A DNA stretch of 64,000 bases. Origin: Acidobacteriota bacterium. GTDB lineage: Bacteria > Acidobacteriota > Terriglobia > Terriglobales > Acidobacteriaceae. The stretch covers positions 620,001-684,000 of the forward strand of contig JABCZI010000001.1 of assembly GCA_013289765.1 (NCBI GenBank), read 5' to 3'. Of the stretch, positions 26,722 to 35,870 are shown in pieces. The first letter of the stretch is position 1. Each line of letters begins with the position of its first letter. The notes below the pieces were generated by a model. The model saw only the letters and a list, made by a program, of their open reading frames with translations, had not been told where the DNA came from and searched no databases. A program made the translations under genes and the position numbers.

Positions 26722-27948
26722 ATGCCACAGCGAATAGAAGAACTCGATGCCCTGCGCGGCCTGATGCTGGTGTGGATCACCTGCACTCACTTACCAACAA
26801 TCCTAAGCACGTACGTCAACCAGCCGCTTGGATTTTTCGCCGCTACAGAGGGCTTCATTTTTCTTTCAGCTCTGTTTACAGGCCGTATCTATTTCCGGAT
26901 TGCCGAACGAGATGGCTACGGCGTGATGTGGCGGAAGTTAGGGACGCGAACAGGAAAGCTTTACTGCTATCAACTGCTTCTGCTGGCGTTTGCCTTCGTT
27001 ATAGAAGCCCCGATTGCGGCGCGCGGCAACACACCTGCGGTGCATAATCTTCTCGACTTCTACTTTGCTGTGGGTCGCACACGGGCTTTCATCGATGCGG
27101 CATTGATGCTGTACAGACCGCCACTGCTGGATATCCTGCCGATTTACATCGTACTGCTGGCGCTGACTCCCATCGCACTAATCGTGGGGAAGCGATTTGG
27201 ATGGAAGTATGCCCTCGCTGGGGGCTTCACGCTCTGGCTGTTCGCACAGTTCGGATTCCGAAGTTTCGTATACCACGTGCAGGGCCGCGCATTCGGCCTG
27301 CAGATCCCGTTGAACGAGATGGGCGCATTTGATCTCTGGGCATGGCAGCTTTGGTGGTTAGTCGGCCTGTGGCTGGGCGTGCGTTGGGCCAAGGGAAACT
27401 TACGTCTCGGCTGGGTGAAACACATGGCAGCTCCGGCGGCGATAATAGCGGCCTTGTTTCTACTATTGCGGTATGCGCAAGTAGCCGGGATCGTTACATT
27501 CGGCAAGTCCGGCTTGCTGCTCGATAAGTGGGATTTTGGCGTAGGCCGGATGATCGATTTCACCGCCGTCGCAGTCTTGGCGATCAGGTTTCGCTCTACA
27601 TTGAGTTCCCTTGCGATCCGACCCCTGGTGATGCTTGGCCAGGCCTCGCTCCCGGTGTTCTGTGTGCACCTGTTGTGCGTCTTCTTCGCGCTCACCATTA
27701 TGGGGAACGATCCGATCCTAAGCGGCTGGAAAGCAATCCTCATAATCCTCGCAAGCTTGTTAGCGCTGTTGCTCACCGCCAAAATTGCCACCACCCGGCG
27801 CGAGCGCGCCGGGGGAAATCGCGCTCCCGCCCCCAAACTCCCGGCTCCGCCTGCTGCCGGTTACGAACTGGAGGCCGCGACGCAGAATGTTGTGAGCGGC
27901 TCCTATTTTCGCTTCCCTCTGAAATCCAGCAACCACGCTTCCAGCTAA
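26722..27948 (+). CDS. OpgC-like membrane protein
   Basis: A 408-aa integral membrane protein with about ten hydrophobic segments. It begins RIEELDALRGLMLVWITCTHLPT, the start typical of OpgC and related acyltransferase-3-like proteins, and includes GFIFLSALFTGRIY. OpgC succinylates osmoregulated periplasmic glucans in proteobacteria; here the acceptor is unknown. The C-terminal about 50 residues are Pro/Ala-rich and probably cytoplasmic. The ATG at 26722 is preceded by GGGGAG; it is chosen over an upstream in-frame ATG. Confidence 0.75.
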   Translation: MPQRIEELDALRGLMLVWITCTHLPTILSTYVNQPLGFFAATEGFIFLSALFTGRIYFRIAERDGYGVMWRKLGTRTGKLYCYQLLLLAFAFVIEAPIAARGNTPAVHNLLDFYFAVGRTRAFIDAALMLYRPPLLDILPIYIVLLALTPIALIVGKRFGWKYALAGGFTLWLFAQFGFRSFVYHVQGRAFGLQIPLNEMGAFDLWAWQLWWLVGLWLGVRWAKGNLRLGWVKHMAAPAAIIAALFLLLRYAQVAGIVTFGKSGLLLDKWDFGVGRMIDFTAVAVLAIRFRSTLSSLAIRPLVMLGQASLPVFCVHLLCVFFALTIMGNDPILSGWKAILIILASLLALLLTAKIATTRRERAGGNRAPAPKLPAPPAAGYELEAATQNVVSGSYFRFPLKSSNHASS

Positions 27949-28125
27949 GGCATCCAGAAAGTGCTTTTCGAAGCCAGATCTCGAGGCAAATCGTGCAAGA
28001 CTCCGCAAGCGCAGGCATTTCCCTCCGGCAATTTGGACGTGCTGACGCCAAAGTTTCCATTGTTGGCTTCGGCGCTTTGCCCGGGGGTAACCGTTAGCAG
28101 CAAATTCGATGGTCCAAATCTCGGC

Positions 28126-28578
28126 TCATCGATCAGGGTGAAAGGGCATACCTGGATGCCCAGCACTGGCGGGTTCTGGTGTTTGCAAGTCAAGATTCAC
28201 GACGACCGGCTCCTGGCCATTCCTCACGACTACGGCCTCGCACTCCTCATTGGGATCAGCATTAATTTCCTGGTGCGGCACATACGGGGGAACGTAAATA
28301 AAATCTCCGGCTCGGGCTTCGTCCCTGAGTTCCAATCGATCACCCCAGCGCATCCGCACTCGTCCTTTCACCACGTACAGGACGGTTTCCAACTCTCCAT
28401 GGTGGTGCGGCCCCGTCTTCGCATCAGGTTGGACGACCATGGTCCCAGCCCACAACGTGGCAGCTCCGGCTTTCGCATGAGTAATGGCGGCGGCCCGCGT
28501 CATACCAGAAGTCTGTGGTGTATTCATGTCTAGTTCGTCGGCATGTACGATTTTGACTCCGTTCTTGCTCCAGTCCAT
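28126..28578 (-). CDS. cupin-domain protein
   Basis: A 150-aa single-cupin protein. Motif 1 reads GPHHHGELETVLYVVKG (metal His/His/Glu) and motif 2 GDFIYVPPYVPHQEIN (His). Such proteins bind Fe, Mn or Zn and may be dioxygenases, isomerases or sensors; the substrate is not evident. AGGAGAAGG precedes the ATG. It is last in a minus-strand run starting at 30522, 106 nt behind the DsrE-like gene, and converges with the OpgC-like gene. Confidence 0.8.
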   Translation of the reverse strand: MDWSKNGVKIVHADELDMNTPQTSGMTRAAAITHAKAGAATLWAGTMVVQPDAKTGPHHHGELETVLYVVKGRVRMRWGDRLELRDEARAGDFIYVPPYVPHQEINADPNEECEAVVVRNGQEPVVVNLDLQTPEPASAGHPGMPFHPDR

Positions 28579-28684
28579 ATGAACCCTTCTCCTGAATATC
28601 AGCGAAACTCACGCAGCAACGGACGCCTCAGTTGCTCGTGATCGACACGGCGAACAGTTGCATCGCATTCTCTTAGTTTTCGGG

Positions 28685-29398
28685 TCATACCGTGATGTAG
28701 CTGTAATGACCTTCTGTCTGCAGCAGGGCGATTGCTGCCACCATCGCCGCCACAACCAGCACTTCCGGCAGGGTGTGCGCCAGCATCTCTTTCACGATCT
28801 CTTCCGGTTGCTGTGTCAGGCTGTTGTGTGCGATCAGCGCCCGCGCCTGCTCTTCGGTTGCCGTATGGCAAGCGAGCACCTTCACTCCCCGATGCTGCAG
28901 CGCCTGGATACTGGTGTCCTGGTAGAGCGATTCGGGACTGTCCGGATTTTCTGAACTATACTGCAGCGCTTTCCCGGCCTTGCTTAGATAGAAGGGATTC
29001 TTTACCGCCGGCTGGCCCGTCGACGGATCAGTGACCTTCAACCATGATCCAATCTGATACTTGTTCCATATGAAGTCATCGAAGTTCAACATGACCGCAG
29101 GCCCATGTAGCCCGGCAGCAATTTTGATTTGCTCATTCGGTACGCCGAAACCGAAGTACAGTCCATTCAGCGAGTTCTTGATATTGTTCAGGAAGCCGCC
29201 TTCTGCAATCCGGGTAACGTCGTACACCTGTTTCACCTGCGCTGGGTTCTTCGCCAACCGGTTGAACTCGCTTAGTTTCCAGTCAGACTTGGTGTACACC
29301 AGTTGGCCTTCGGCGCTGTTTACGGTTCCCATCGCTGCCAGGACCGCGACGCCTGTCGCAGCGGTGCTTACAAACGATCTTCGACTTATTCTGTTCAT
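28685..29398 (-). CDS. Tat-exported DsrE-like protein
   Basis: A 237-aa protein from MNRISRRSFVSTAAT, a twin-arginine signal. The body has AAGLHGPAVMLNFDDFIW, GVKVLACHTATEEQARALI and LPEVLVVAAMVAAIALLQTEGHYSYI, matching the fold order of DsrE/DsrF-like sulfur-handling proteins, including a conserved Cys. A periplasmic location with a Tat signal is less common for this fold. Partner and substrate are unknown. It lies between a secreted protein and a cupin, likely co-transcribed. Confidence 0.7.
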   Translation of the reverse strand: MNRISRRSFVSTAATGVAVLAAMGTVNSAEGQLVYTKSDWKLSEFNRLAKNPAQVKQVYDVTRIAEGGFLNNIKNSLNGLYFGFGVPNEQIKIAAGLHGPAVMLNFDDFIWNKYQIGSWLKVTDPSTGQPAVKNPFYLSKAGKALQYSSENPDSPESLYQDTSIQALQHRGVKVLACHTATEEQARALIAHNSLTQQPEEIVKEMLAHTLPEVLVVAAMVAAIALLQTEGHYSYITV

Positions 29399-29463
29399 AA
29401 TTTCCATCGGTGGAAATATGCCGGCCGCGGTTAGACCGCGGACCGGTCGAGCATACTCAGGTG

Positions 29464-29919
29464 CTAGTTTCCCTGGTGGCGTGCCGCCACGTGTTCCTGG
29501 GCTCCCGCGGTCGCTTTGTCGATCCGCTTTTCGTAGCGCGACTCGATCACCGCGCTGCCGTTCGAGTTGCTTTCGTCAAACACCTTGGCAAGGAAATAGC
29601 GACTCCCGTATTTATTGAAGATCAATTCGTTCTTGGCCGGTGCGGAGTTGGCCTCAGCATCCCGGACGTCGAAGAGAGCGGACATCTTGCCGTCCGCGCT
29701 GCTTATTTCCATGATCGTCAGATCGGAGTTGTCCTGCATGTGGATGACGTACTTACCAGGCGGAAATTTGGCGTTCCCCGCCTGAAACTGAAATGGGATG
29801 TCGGCTTCAAGGTTCCCAATAATCTGGGCCCGTGATTTGGTCGGATACATCGTTAGGGCAAGAACCGAAGCAATAAACAACCACAGCAATTGGTGTCTTC
29901 TGGTCTTTTGCAGTTTCAT
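29464..29919 (-). CDS. small secreted beta-rich protein
   Basis: A 151-aa exported protein from the ATG at 29919, with AAGGAG 6 nt upstream. The signal peptide ends PTKSRAQ. The mature part begins GNLEADIPFQFQAGNAKFPPGKYVI and continues with short beta-strand repeats. The pattern (F..G...P.G.Y......D......I...DG) is shared with the protein at 47258-47734. Common in acidobacteria; function unknown. It is 57 nt behind the DUF4136 gene. Confidence 0.7.
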   Translation of the reverse strand: MKLQKTRRHQLLWLFIASVLALTMYPTKSRAQIIGNLEADIPFQFQAGNAKFPPGKYVIHMQDNSDLTIMEISSADGKMSALFDVRDAEANSAPAKNELIFNKYGSRYFLAKVFDESNSNGSAVIESRYEKRIDKATAGAQEHVAARHQGN

Positions 29920-29976
29920 AGTTTCTCCTTTTAGATTCGGAAACATTTCTCACCCGATCCGGCGTGAGCCTCATGC

Positions 29977-30522
29977 TTAGCTCTTCTCCGAGTTGGGGGG
30001 GAATTTTTTGAACATCTTCGCCACGCCCTTGTCGAGGTTTTTTTCATTTTTGTCCTCCTTGGTGGAGAGTGTGTCCTCGGCACTGCCGCGCCAAATCAAC
30101 TGTTTGGATTTTGCGTCATACATGTCGACGACCAGCGTTCCCTCTTTGTAGTCCTGCTCGGTTGTCGTCGCCTCACCGAACCCTCCGCCCCCGAATCTTC
30201 GCCAGCCCCATCCGCCACCCATGCCGTCATAAAAGGTCTGAAGTGATCTCTGAGTCTGGGTAGTCTTTATCGCCACGATGGCCACATCGCCACCGCTGTC
30301 CACCTGAGTCCAACCCTTGGCTGCCAATTGGGCATCCACTGCACTTTTGATTCGGGCGTCCCAGAGGGAATTTGCTGGCGTGATTGCCTGCCAGGAATAG
30401 GTTTTGTACTGAGAGAAATTGGCTTGGTGATCGAAATCGGTTTTGACTTGCTGCGCAAATGCGGAACCAAGCGCAACCAGGAAAAGCACGGTGCAAACTG
30501 CTGTACGGCCTATGGGCTTCAT
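29977..30522 (-). CDS. DUF4136 secreted protein
   Basis: A 181-aa exported protein. The signal peptide ends GSAFAQ. The DUF4136 core reads VKTDFDHQANFSQYKTYSW, then AVDAQLAAKGWTQVDSGGDVAI, a Gly/Trp/Arg-rich loop and GTLVVDMYDAKSKQLIWRGSAEDTL. Members are predicted outer-membrane-associated lipoprotein-like proteins of unknown role. The start at 30522 has AAAAGGAGG; upstream in-frame codons are not used. It heads a minus-strand unit with the next three genes. A weak -24/-12 match (8 of 12) lies near 30648-30663. Confidence 0.8.
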   Translation of the reverse strand: MKPIGRTAVCTVLFLVALGSAFAQQVKTDFDHQANFSQYKTYSWQAITPANSLWDARIKSAVDAQLAAKGWTQVDSGGDVAIVAIKTTQTQRSLQTFYDGMGGGWGWRRFGGGGFGEATTTEQDYKEGTLVVDMYDAKSKQLIWRGSAEDTLSTKEDKNEKNLDKGVAKMFKKFPPNSEKS

Positions 30523-30707
30523 ATGAGCCTCCTTTTCAGATGTGAGGAATGCATTTGCATTTCCAAACACTCTTCGCACTTAGAACAAACCACTTGAGGT
30601 TCTGGCGCAGAGCTTTGTGAGTTCGTCCTGCTGAGGATTCAGTTGGTAAGCAAGGCTGGCACCGTCGGCTAGCTGACTTACTGTCCGCATGTGGACGCTG
30701 CGACCGT

Positions 30708-31637
30708 TCATTCCCCTGGGCTGTAGTGATTTTCAGCCAGGGAAACCTTGGGCCGGTTGTCTAATTGACGTCTTGGCCTGTTTGCTATTCGTTGCCGGCC
30801 TGATTGCATGGCTGCTTGCGATTCCGCAGCCGGGGGCGAGAGAATTTGCACGGTGATAGCCACCGCAGGAATCAGATACGCAAACGTTACCCAGACCCAC
30901 ATTAGGGCGGCCGCACATTCCTGGTCTTGCAGAGGAGCCATACTAAACAACTGTCGTGTGGACAGGTAAAACGGGTATACAAGTCGGTTACTGAACACGA
31001 GGAATGCGGAAAGAATGTCACAAGGCAGTGTGGCAAGGAAGAGGTAGAAAACCATGGACCACCGCGGCGACCGCGTCGCACCCGGCGAAGGCTGCACAAT
31101 AGGCCACCAGAACAAGAGGCCAGCGATTAGAAAAGATACGTCCTCCAAGTCATGCACCCCGTGAGAGCGCATGCCCAACTGAAATGCAACGGGAAGATGC
31201 CATCCGATTACTGCAGCCGTGCTCGCCAGCCAACACAACTCAGAATGCATAAGAAAGCGATTGAGCCACTGTGCGGGCAAACCGCTGAAGGATGGATGGC
31301 TCTTAATGAAGAGCTTCGGGAGCCCGCAGGCGAGCGTAAACACGGGCGCCCCTGCGAGAATCAACGGAGCAGCAACCGTCATCAACAGAAGGTGCTTCAT
31401 CATGTGGATCGTGAGGGACCGATGATCGAGGGTAGCAAGACGAGACGCGAGGGCAACCCACACTGAAAAAAATCCACTCATAAATGAAGCCAGGCGCCAG
31501 CTAGGGATCAGGTTTGGGAAGGCACTCCGGAGAGAAAGCCAGCCGCGCAAATAAATCAACGCCGTGGTCACCAGGATCGCGGATATGATGGCGGGCAGAA
31601 CTGGCCACGACTGCAGATGGGCGTGGGACTCGGACAT
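30708..31637 (-). CDS. ctaG: cytochrome c oxidase assembly protein, CtaG (Caa3) type
   Basis: A 309-aa polytopic membrane protein of the Caa3_CtaG family used in assembling caa3 oxidases, probably CuB insertion. Conserved segments are LTIHMMKHLLLMTVAAPLILAGAP, LCWLASTAAVIGWHLPVAFQ, HDLEDVSFLIAGLLFWWPI and the late Gln/Asp region near LQDQECAAALMWVW. It ends the oxidase operon, 8 nt after the cytochrome b-c gene, which fits the job. Confidence 0.88.
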   Translation of the reverse strand: MSESHAHLQSWPVLPAIISAILVTTALIYLRGWLSLRSAFPNLIPSWRLASFMSGFFSVWVALASRLATLDHRSLTIHMMKHLLLMTVAAPLILAGAPVFTLACGLPKLFIKSHPSFSGLPAQWLNRFLMHSELCWLASTAAVIGWHLPVAFQLGMRSHGVHDLEDVSFLIAGLLFWWPIVQPSPGATRSPRWSMVFYLFLATLPCDILSAFLVFSNRLVYPFYLSTRQLFSMAPLQDQECAAALMWVWVTFAYLIPAVAITVQILSPPAAESQAAMQSGRQRIANRPRRQLDNRPKVSLAENHYSPGE

Positions 31638-31645
31638 AGCGAGGT

Positions 31646-33118
31646 TTACCGTGGCGAGGCCTCGTTTGCGCCCAGGGCCATTTGAGAAGCATTGCGTGCT
31701 GGCTTTTGATTTGCCGGATGCAGTGTTTCCAGGAACGCCACCAGCGCCGTGGTTTCGGCCGGACTGAGATTTTTTCCGTAGGCCGGCATATTTCCCCCTC
31801 CCTGGATCACTTGGCGAATAAGTTGATCTTCAGTAAGGCTAAGAGCAACACCGTCGAGCTCCGGCCCGCGCTGACCTCCTTTACCATCCAGCGAATGACA
31901 GTTGTGACATTGCTTGGCTTGGAAAACCAGAGCACCGTGGCGCTCCAGGGCCGTCCGGCCATGCAGGAATTCAGGCGGAATCGGCTGACTGCTCCAGGCA
32001 TCCATCACCGGGCTCCAGGGTGTGTGCTCAGCTAGATGAGTCAACGTGCCAAGGCCGACGGCGACCAGCAAAATCGTGAGCACAGCAATGGGCCTGCGCC
32101 TCCAGCTCTTCTCACCTTCGCCTGCTACAAACGGAAGCGCCAGCAACACGATGATTCCGATGACGGGACCAATCAACAAGATGGGCGTCTCCGCTGATGG
32201 GGGCAGGAACGAGAGCAGAGCATATAGCCACAAAAAAAAGAAGTCGGGGCGTGGTGCAGTCTGAATAATCGTCGGATCCGGTTGGCCGCTTGGTCCAAAG
32301 GGACCGAAATGAACTGCGCAAACGGCAATCGCCAGAAGAATAAACCCGGAGAAGAAAATATCTTTCCACACCGCCTGAGGCACGAAAGGTATGCCTTGCT
32401 TATGAGTGAGTTCGTGATATTCCTGCATGTAGGTCGCGCGCCGGACGATGCGCCCCGGCATCGGCCATTCATTGATTCCCAACTTCAGCACCATTAACAG
32501 GTGCACGCCGACGAAACCAATCAACAGTCCCGGGATGACAAAAACATGCAGCGCGAAGAATCGCGAAAGCGTCGCGCCAGCAATGATTGGGCCGCCGAGC
32601 ATTAAGTTGACCGCCCAAGGACCGATCACTGGTACGCGGCTCGCGATCGAGGCCCCGATGCCTAATCCCCAGTAAGCGTCCTGATCAAATCGCAGTACTT
32701 GGCCTGTAAAGGCCATGCCGAGCGTCACGAGCAAAAGAAAGACGCCAACAATCCACGTCAGTTCTCTTGGAAATTTGTAGGCTCCGAACAGAAAGACTTG
32801 CACCATGTGGATCAAGACGATTGCCACCATGAAGTTCGAACCCCAGCCGTGCAGCGCTCTTATGAACCAACCTAAAGAGACGCCGTGATTGAGCGTCTGC
32901 AGGCTGTTCCACGCTTCCCCCGCGGAAGGAACGTAGATCAGCGCCAGCAATATGCCCGTAACAATCTGGAGCATGAAACACGTCAGTGCGGCGCTGCCGA
33001 AAACATAGAACCAGCTTGCGGTATCGCGCGGAACCGGGTGCGCAGCGGTTTCGCGAATGGACTCGCCTAACTGAAGCCGCAGATCGAACCACTCGCCGAT
33101 TTTTTGGATCAGGCGCAC
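31646..33118 (-). CDS. cytochrome b fused to a C-terminal cytochrome c
   Basis: A 490-aa quinol-oxidising cytochrome b. The bis-His heme helices are in FIRALHGWGSNFMVAIVLIHM and FFALHVFVIPGLLIGFVGVHL. After the subunit-IV-like segments (about 250-370) a periplasmic mono-heme domain follows, with CHNCH near residue 415 and MPAYGKNLS supplying Met. The fused heme lets one chain pass electrons towards the oxidase. GTG start, overlapping the Rieske stop by 10 nt. Part of the combined bc/aa3 operon. Confidence 0.92.
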   Translation of the reverse strand: MRLIQKIGEWFDLRLQLGESIRETAAHPVPRDTASWFYVFGSAALTCFMLQIVTGILLALIYVPSAGEAWNSLQTLNHGVSLGWFIRALHGWGSNFMVAIVLIHMVQVFLFGAYKFPRELTWIVGVFLLLVTLGMAFTGQVLRFDQDAYWGLGIGASIASRVPVIGPWAVNLMLGGPIIAGATLSRFFALHVFVIPGLLIGFVGVHLLMVLKLGINEWPMPGRIVRRATYMQEYHELTHKQGIPFVPQAVWKDIFFSGFILLAIAVCAVHFGPFGPSGQPDPTIIQTAPRPDFFFLWLYALLSFLPPSAETPILLIGPVIGIIVLLALPFVAGEGEKSWRRRPIAVLTILLVAVGLGTLTHLAEHTPWSPVMDAWSSQPIPPEFLHGRTALERHGALVFQAKQCHNCHSLDGKGGQRGPELDGVALSLTEDQLIRQVIQGGGNMPAYGKNLSPAETTALVAFLETLHPANQKPARNASQMALGANEASPR

Positions 33119-33654
33119 GTCGTCCTCTCTGCCGCCTTCTTCGCAACGGGCTGGCCAGGGGTTGGCATCTCGCCAGCCTTAATGAGAAGTTTTCCGTCCT
33201 CGATCTTGTAACCGTACTGGAATAATCCGCGCTCCGGGGGACCGGAGGCTCGCGAACCATCCTGGTAGTAAGCGCCGCCATGGCACGGGCACATGAAAAG
33301 ATTCGACTGAGCAAACCAGCGAACCGGACATCCAAGGTGCGCGCAGTTGATGGCAAAGACCTGGAACTTTTGACCGTCCACGTTTCGAACCCAGCACGCG
33401 ATGTCGCCGGTCTCGCCGTCCCACGCATTGACCACAGGATTCTTGTATGTGGCGAGACGAGTCTGACCGGCGGGAAACTGTTCCAGGCCGCCTAGAGAAA
33501 GCCACGACTCATAACCGGTCTTTTTTTCGCGAGTCACGGGCGAGAGCAGATAACGCACGATCGGCACAGCCAAAAAAATCCCCACGATACCGTTAAGAAG
33601 TAAGCCCAGTTTCATGAGAGCTGCGCGTCTGGAAATTCCGTTTTCTGTACTCAT
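33109..33654 (-). CDS. Rieske iron-sulfur protein
   Basis: A 181-aa bc-complex subunit. The N-terminal region has an RRAALMKLG pre-anchor and one membrane helix (about 18-38). The 2Fe-2S ligands are in CAHLGCPV and CPCHGGAYY. The product passes electrons from quinol to cytochrome c. The start ATG overlaps the stop of the di-heme cytochrome gene (ATGA) and has GGAG upstream. The end overlaps the cytochrome b gene, so translation is coupled. Confidence 0.92.
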   Translation of the reverse strand: MSTENGISRRAALMKLGLLLNGIVGIFLAVPIVRYLLSPVTREKKTGYESWLSLGGLEQFPAGQTRLATYKNPVVNAWDGETGDIACWVRNVDGQKFQVFAINCAHLGCPVRWFAQSNLFMCPCHGGAYYQDGSRASGPPERGLFQYGYKIEDGKLLIKAGEMPTPGQPVAKKAAERTTCA

Positions 33655-34391
33655 CGAGATTCTCCATGGGCTGGGTTGGTTGACGCAGTGGTGTACGGCT
33701 GCCCCGGGAACTTTGGCCGTTGGCTTGACAGCCACGCCACCACATCAGAAATATCCTGCTGGGACATCGGTCGACCTTCCAGATCGTGGCGCCAATCCGG
33801 CGCATCCAACTCGGGCCGGCCTGCAATCACAATGGTTCGAAGTTGTTGGTCGCTCACCAGAGCAAGATAAGAACCATCAACAATCGAACTGGCCTTACCG
33901 CCTCCGCGGCCGTCCGCTCCATGACACGCAGAGCAGTAGGTTCGATATGCATCGGCGCCACGTTGCGGATCGCCGGGAGACTGTGCTGCATAAGGCGGCG
34001 CACTCGTGTCGCGGAGCGCATCTGGCTTCTCCCAGGATCGAATCCCTCGCACCAGAGCATCGATCTGTTCGTCGGTGAGCATTCCACCTGCGCTCTGCGC
34101 AAAGGCGGGCATGGGCGTGCCGGGCACTCCGTTGGCGGCAATACGGCGTATGACGTTGTCGTCTGCAATGGCGAGAAAAGTCGGATTGGCCAAGGACATG
34201 GCTGCTCCGCCGCTGCCTTCCACGCCGTGGCATCCTGCGCAGTTCTGGGCATAGAGCACGCTAAAGCTCACAATCTGAGCGGGAGAAATAGCGGCTGAGT
34301 CTTGCGCAGGTCGGCCGGATGAACCGCTGCACGCGACACACAATGCAACCGCAAACATCGCGAACATGGAGCCGATGATTTGACAGTTCAT
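33651..34391 (-). CDS. di-heme cytochrome c lipoprotein
   Basis: A 246-aa protein. The lipobox lies in FAVALCVACSG, so it is probably membrane-anchored. Two class-I cytochrome c domains follow, with CAGCH (near 64) and CSACH (near 164), each with a downstream Met region (GTPMPAFAQ and GRPMSQQD). It likely bridges the cytochrome b-c/Rieske unit and the oxidase. The start is the ATG at 34391, sharing one base with the stop of the upstream gene. The frame is open to 34550 but without signals. Confidence 0.88.
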   Translation of the reverse strand: MNCQIIGSMFAMFAVALCVACSGSSGRPAQDSAAISPAQIVSFSVLYAQNCAGCHGVEGSGGAAMSLANPTFLAIADDNVIRRIAANGVPGTPMPAFAQSAGGMLTDEQIDALVRGIRSWEKPDALRDTSAPPYAAQSPGDPQRGADAYRTYCSACHGADGRGGGKASSIVDGSYLALVSDQQLRTIVIAGRPELDAPDWRHDLEGRPMSQQDISDVVAWLSSQRPKFPGQPYTTASTNPAHGESR

Positions 34392-35260
34392 CACCGGGGC
34401 TCCCCTCCATCTTTCTTGTCGATACGTGCGAGCACTTCGAATCCCGCGCGGACAGCGAAAGGAAGGTGCTGCCGGGTTGGCACGCGCTGTTGTCGGGAAA
34501 CTACTATGCCGGCGACGATGCCAAATCCGACCTGGGAAAGAGCGAACCACAGCCAGTCGATCTGCTGGTTAAGAAGTGGATCGATGAGTTCAATAAAGCT
34601 ATGGACTAAACCCGACCACAAGATGGGTGCAACCAAGCCACCAAGAAGAATCGGGTGCCGCGGAAGCATGGGTAGTGTCGCACCGTAGAGAAGTCCAACG
34701 CTTAAAGAAACGAGCAAGTGCAGGACGCTGGCGATCAGCAGGGAGTCCCATTGAAACGTCCCAATCTGCGCCAGCGCGTGCCTGCCGGGGAAAAATCCAG
34801 CGGCGAGAACGTTGATTGCATACCACATGCCGCGCCCGCTGATAATCCCATACATGACCGCCAGAAAAGCCATTGCGACGCTTCCTGCCATGCCACCTTT
34901 TACGCCCGCTCTGATTGGGTAGACCTCCAGCGGCAATCGCGCCCGGTGCAGTTCTTCCGTCATCCACTCGACTGCCGCTACTCGTGGACGACTGGTGCTG
35001 ACGGGACTAATTGTCTTGATCGCGGACACAGATTCGTGCTTCTCGTGTGGCAACACATCGCGGAACCATCCGACAGCCCCGCTCATGGCCAGGATCGCTC
35101 CGAGCAAACTCACTGACGAACTGGTGACTAAGCCGGCAAAAACCAAAGTCAGGCCGAAGGCCAATATGATCGGCCAGGCTGTAGGCGCCGGCATTTCGAT
35201 CGTCTTTTTTGTTTGCCCGTCAGGTCGCGCGAGTGTGTCCATGCTCATTTTGTTTTCCAT
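34391..35260 (-). CDS. oxidase-operon membrane protein (subunit IV-like start)
   Basis: A 289-aa membrane protein I do not firmly name. The first 75 residues (PTAWPIILAFGLTLVFAGLVTSS) look like the two-helix start of oxidase subunit-IV-like proteins. The rest has about four more helices, with GVKGGMAGSVAMAFLAVMYGII and LVHSFIELIDPLL. It is 1 nt after coxC and 1 nt overlapping the cytochrome c gene, so it surely belongs to the oxidase operon; a structural or assembly role is inferred. Confidence 0.65.
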   Translation of the reverse strand: MENKMSMDTLARPDGQTKKTIEMPAPTAWPIILAFGLTLVFAGLVTSSSVSLLGAILAMSGAVGWFRDVLPHEKHESVSAIKTISPVSTSRPRVAAVEWMTEELHRARLPLEVYPIRAGVKGGMAGSVAMAFLAVMYGIISGRGMWYAINVLAAGFFPGRHALAQIGTFQWDSLLIASVLHLLVSLSVGLLYGATLPMLPRHPILLGGLVAPILWSGLVHSFIELIDPLLNQQIDWLWFALSQVGFGIVAGIVVSRQQRVPTRQHLPFAVRAGFEVLARIDKKDGGEPR

Positions 35261-35857
35261 TCAGCGGCCGATGATGTAAACGACGGTGAAGACCACAATC
35301 CAAACTGCGTCCACAAAGTGCCAATAGAGAGACAGCACGTCGATGCGCTCGGCGTGCTCTTGCTTCACCGTCCCGAAAAGTGTGAACACCATCACGGTGG
35401 TCAGGCCTAACAGACCCACGATCACGTGAAATCCGTGCAGCCCGACTAGTGAGTAATAGGTGGTTCCGAACAAATTGGTAGTGATCGTCAGTCCGTCTTC
35501 ATAAATCAGGCGGTGCCATTCTGAAGCCGTTCCGTAAAGGAAGATCGCGCCGAGGATGATCGTCAGAAGCCACCACGCACCAAAACTTCTCACGTTAGCG
35601 GAACGAATCCTCTTGGCTGCGAAGTGAATCGTCAGGCTGCTGGAAAGTAGGCAAATCGTATAGAGGAAGGGTGGCGAAAGAACTTCCGCGGGCAGTGGAC
35701 CGGACAAGCTCTTGCCGATATAAAAGAGATAAGCCACAACAAAGATGCTGAAGATCGCAGCCTCGGCCGCGATCAGAGCGAACATTGCCACCCTTCCGCG
35801 CTCGGGAAGCTCCCACTCGAGTTCTGCCGGTCGTAGCGTCGTCGATATCGCATTCAT
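35261..35857 (-). CDS. coxC: cytochrome c oxidase subunit III
   Basis: A 198-aa, five-helix subunit III of a heme-copper oxidase. RGRVAMFALIAAEAAIFSIFVVAYLFY carries the conserved Glu, and GLHGFHVIVGLLGL and YWHFVDAVWIVVFTVVYI are diagnostic. The short form is typical of caa3 and quinol oxidases. It lies 13 nt behind coxA. Confidence 0.93.
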   Translation of the reverse strand: MNAISTTLRPAELEWELPERGRVAMFALIAAEAAIFSIFVVAYLFYIGKSLSGPLPAEVLSPPFLYTICLLSSSLTIHFAAKRIRSANVRSFGAWWLLTIILGAIFLYGTASEWHRLIYEDGLTITTNLFGTTYYSLVGLHGFHVIVGLLGLTTVMVFTLFGTVKQEHAERIDVLSLYWHFVDAVWIVVFTVVYIIGR

Positions 35858-35870
35858 CGCGCTTGCTCCT

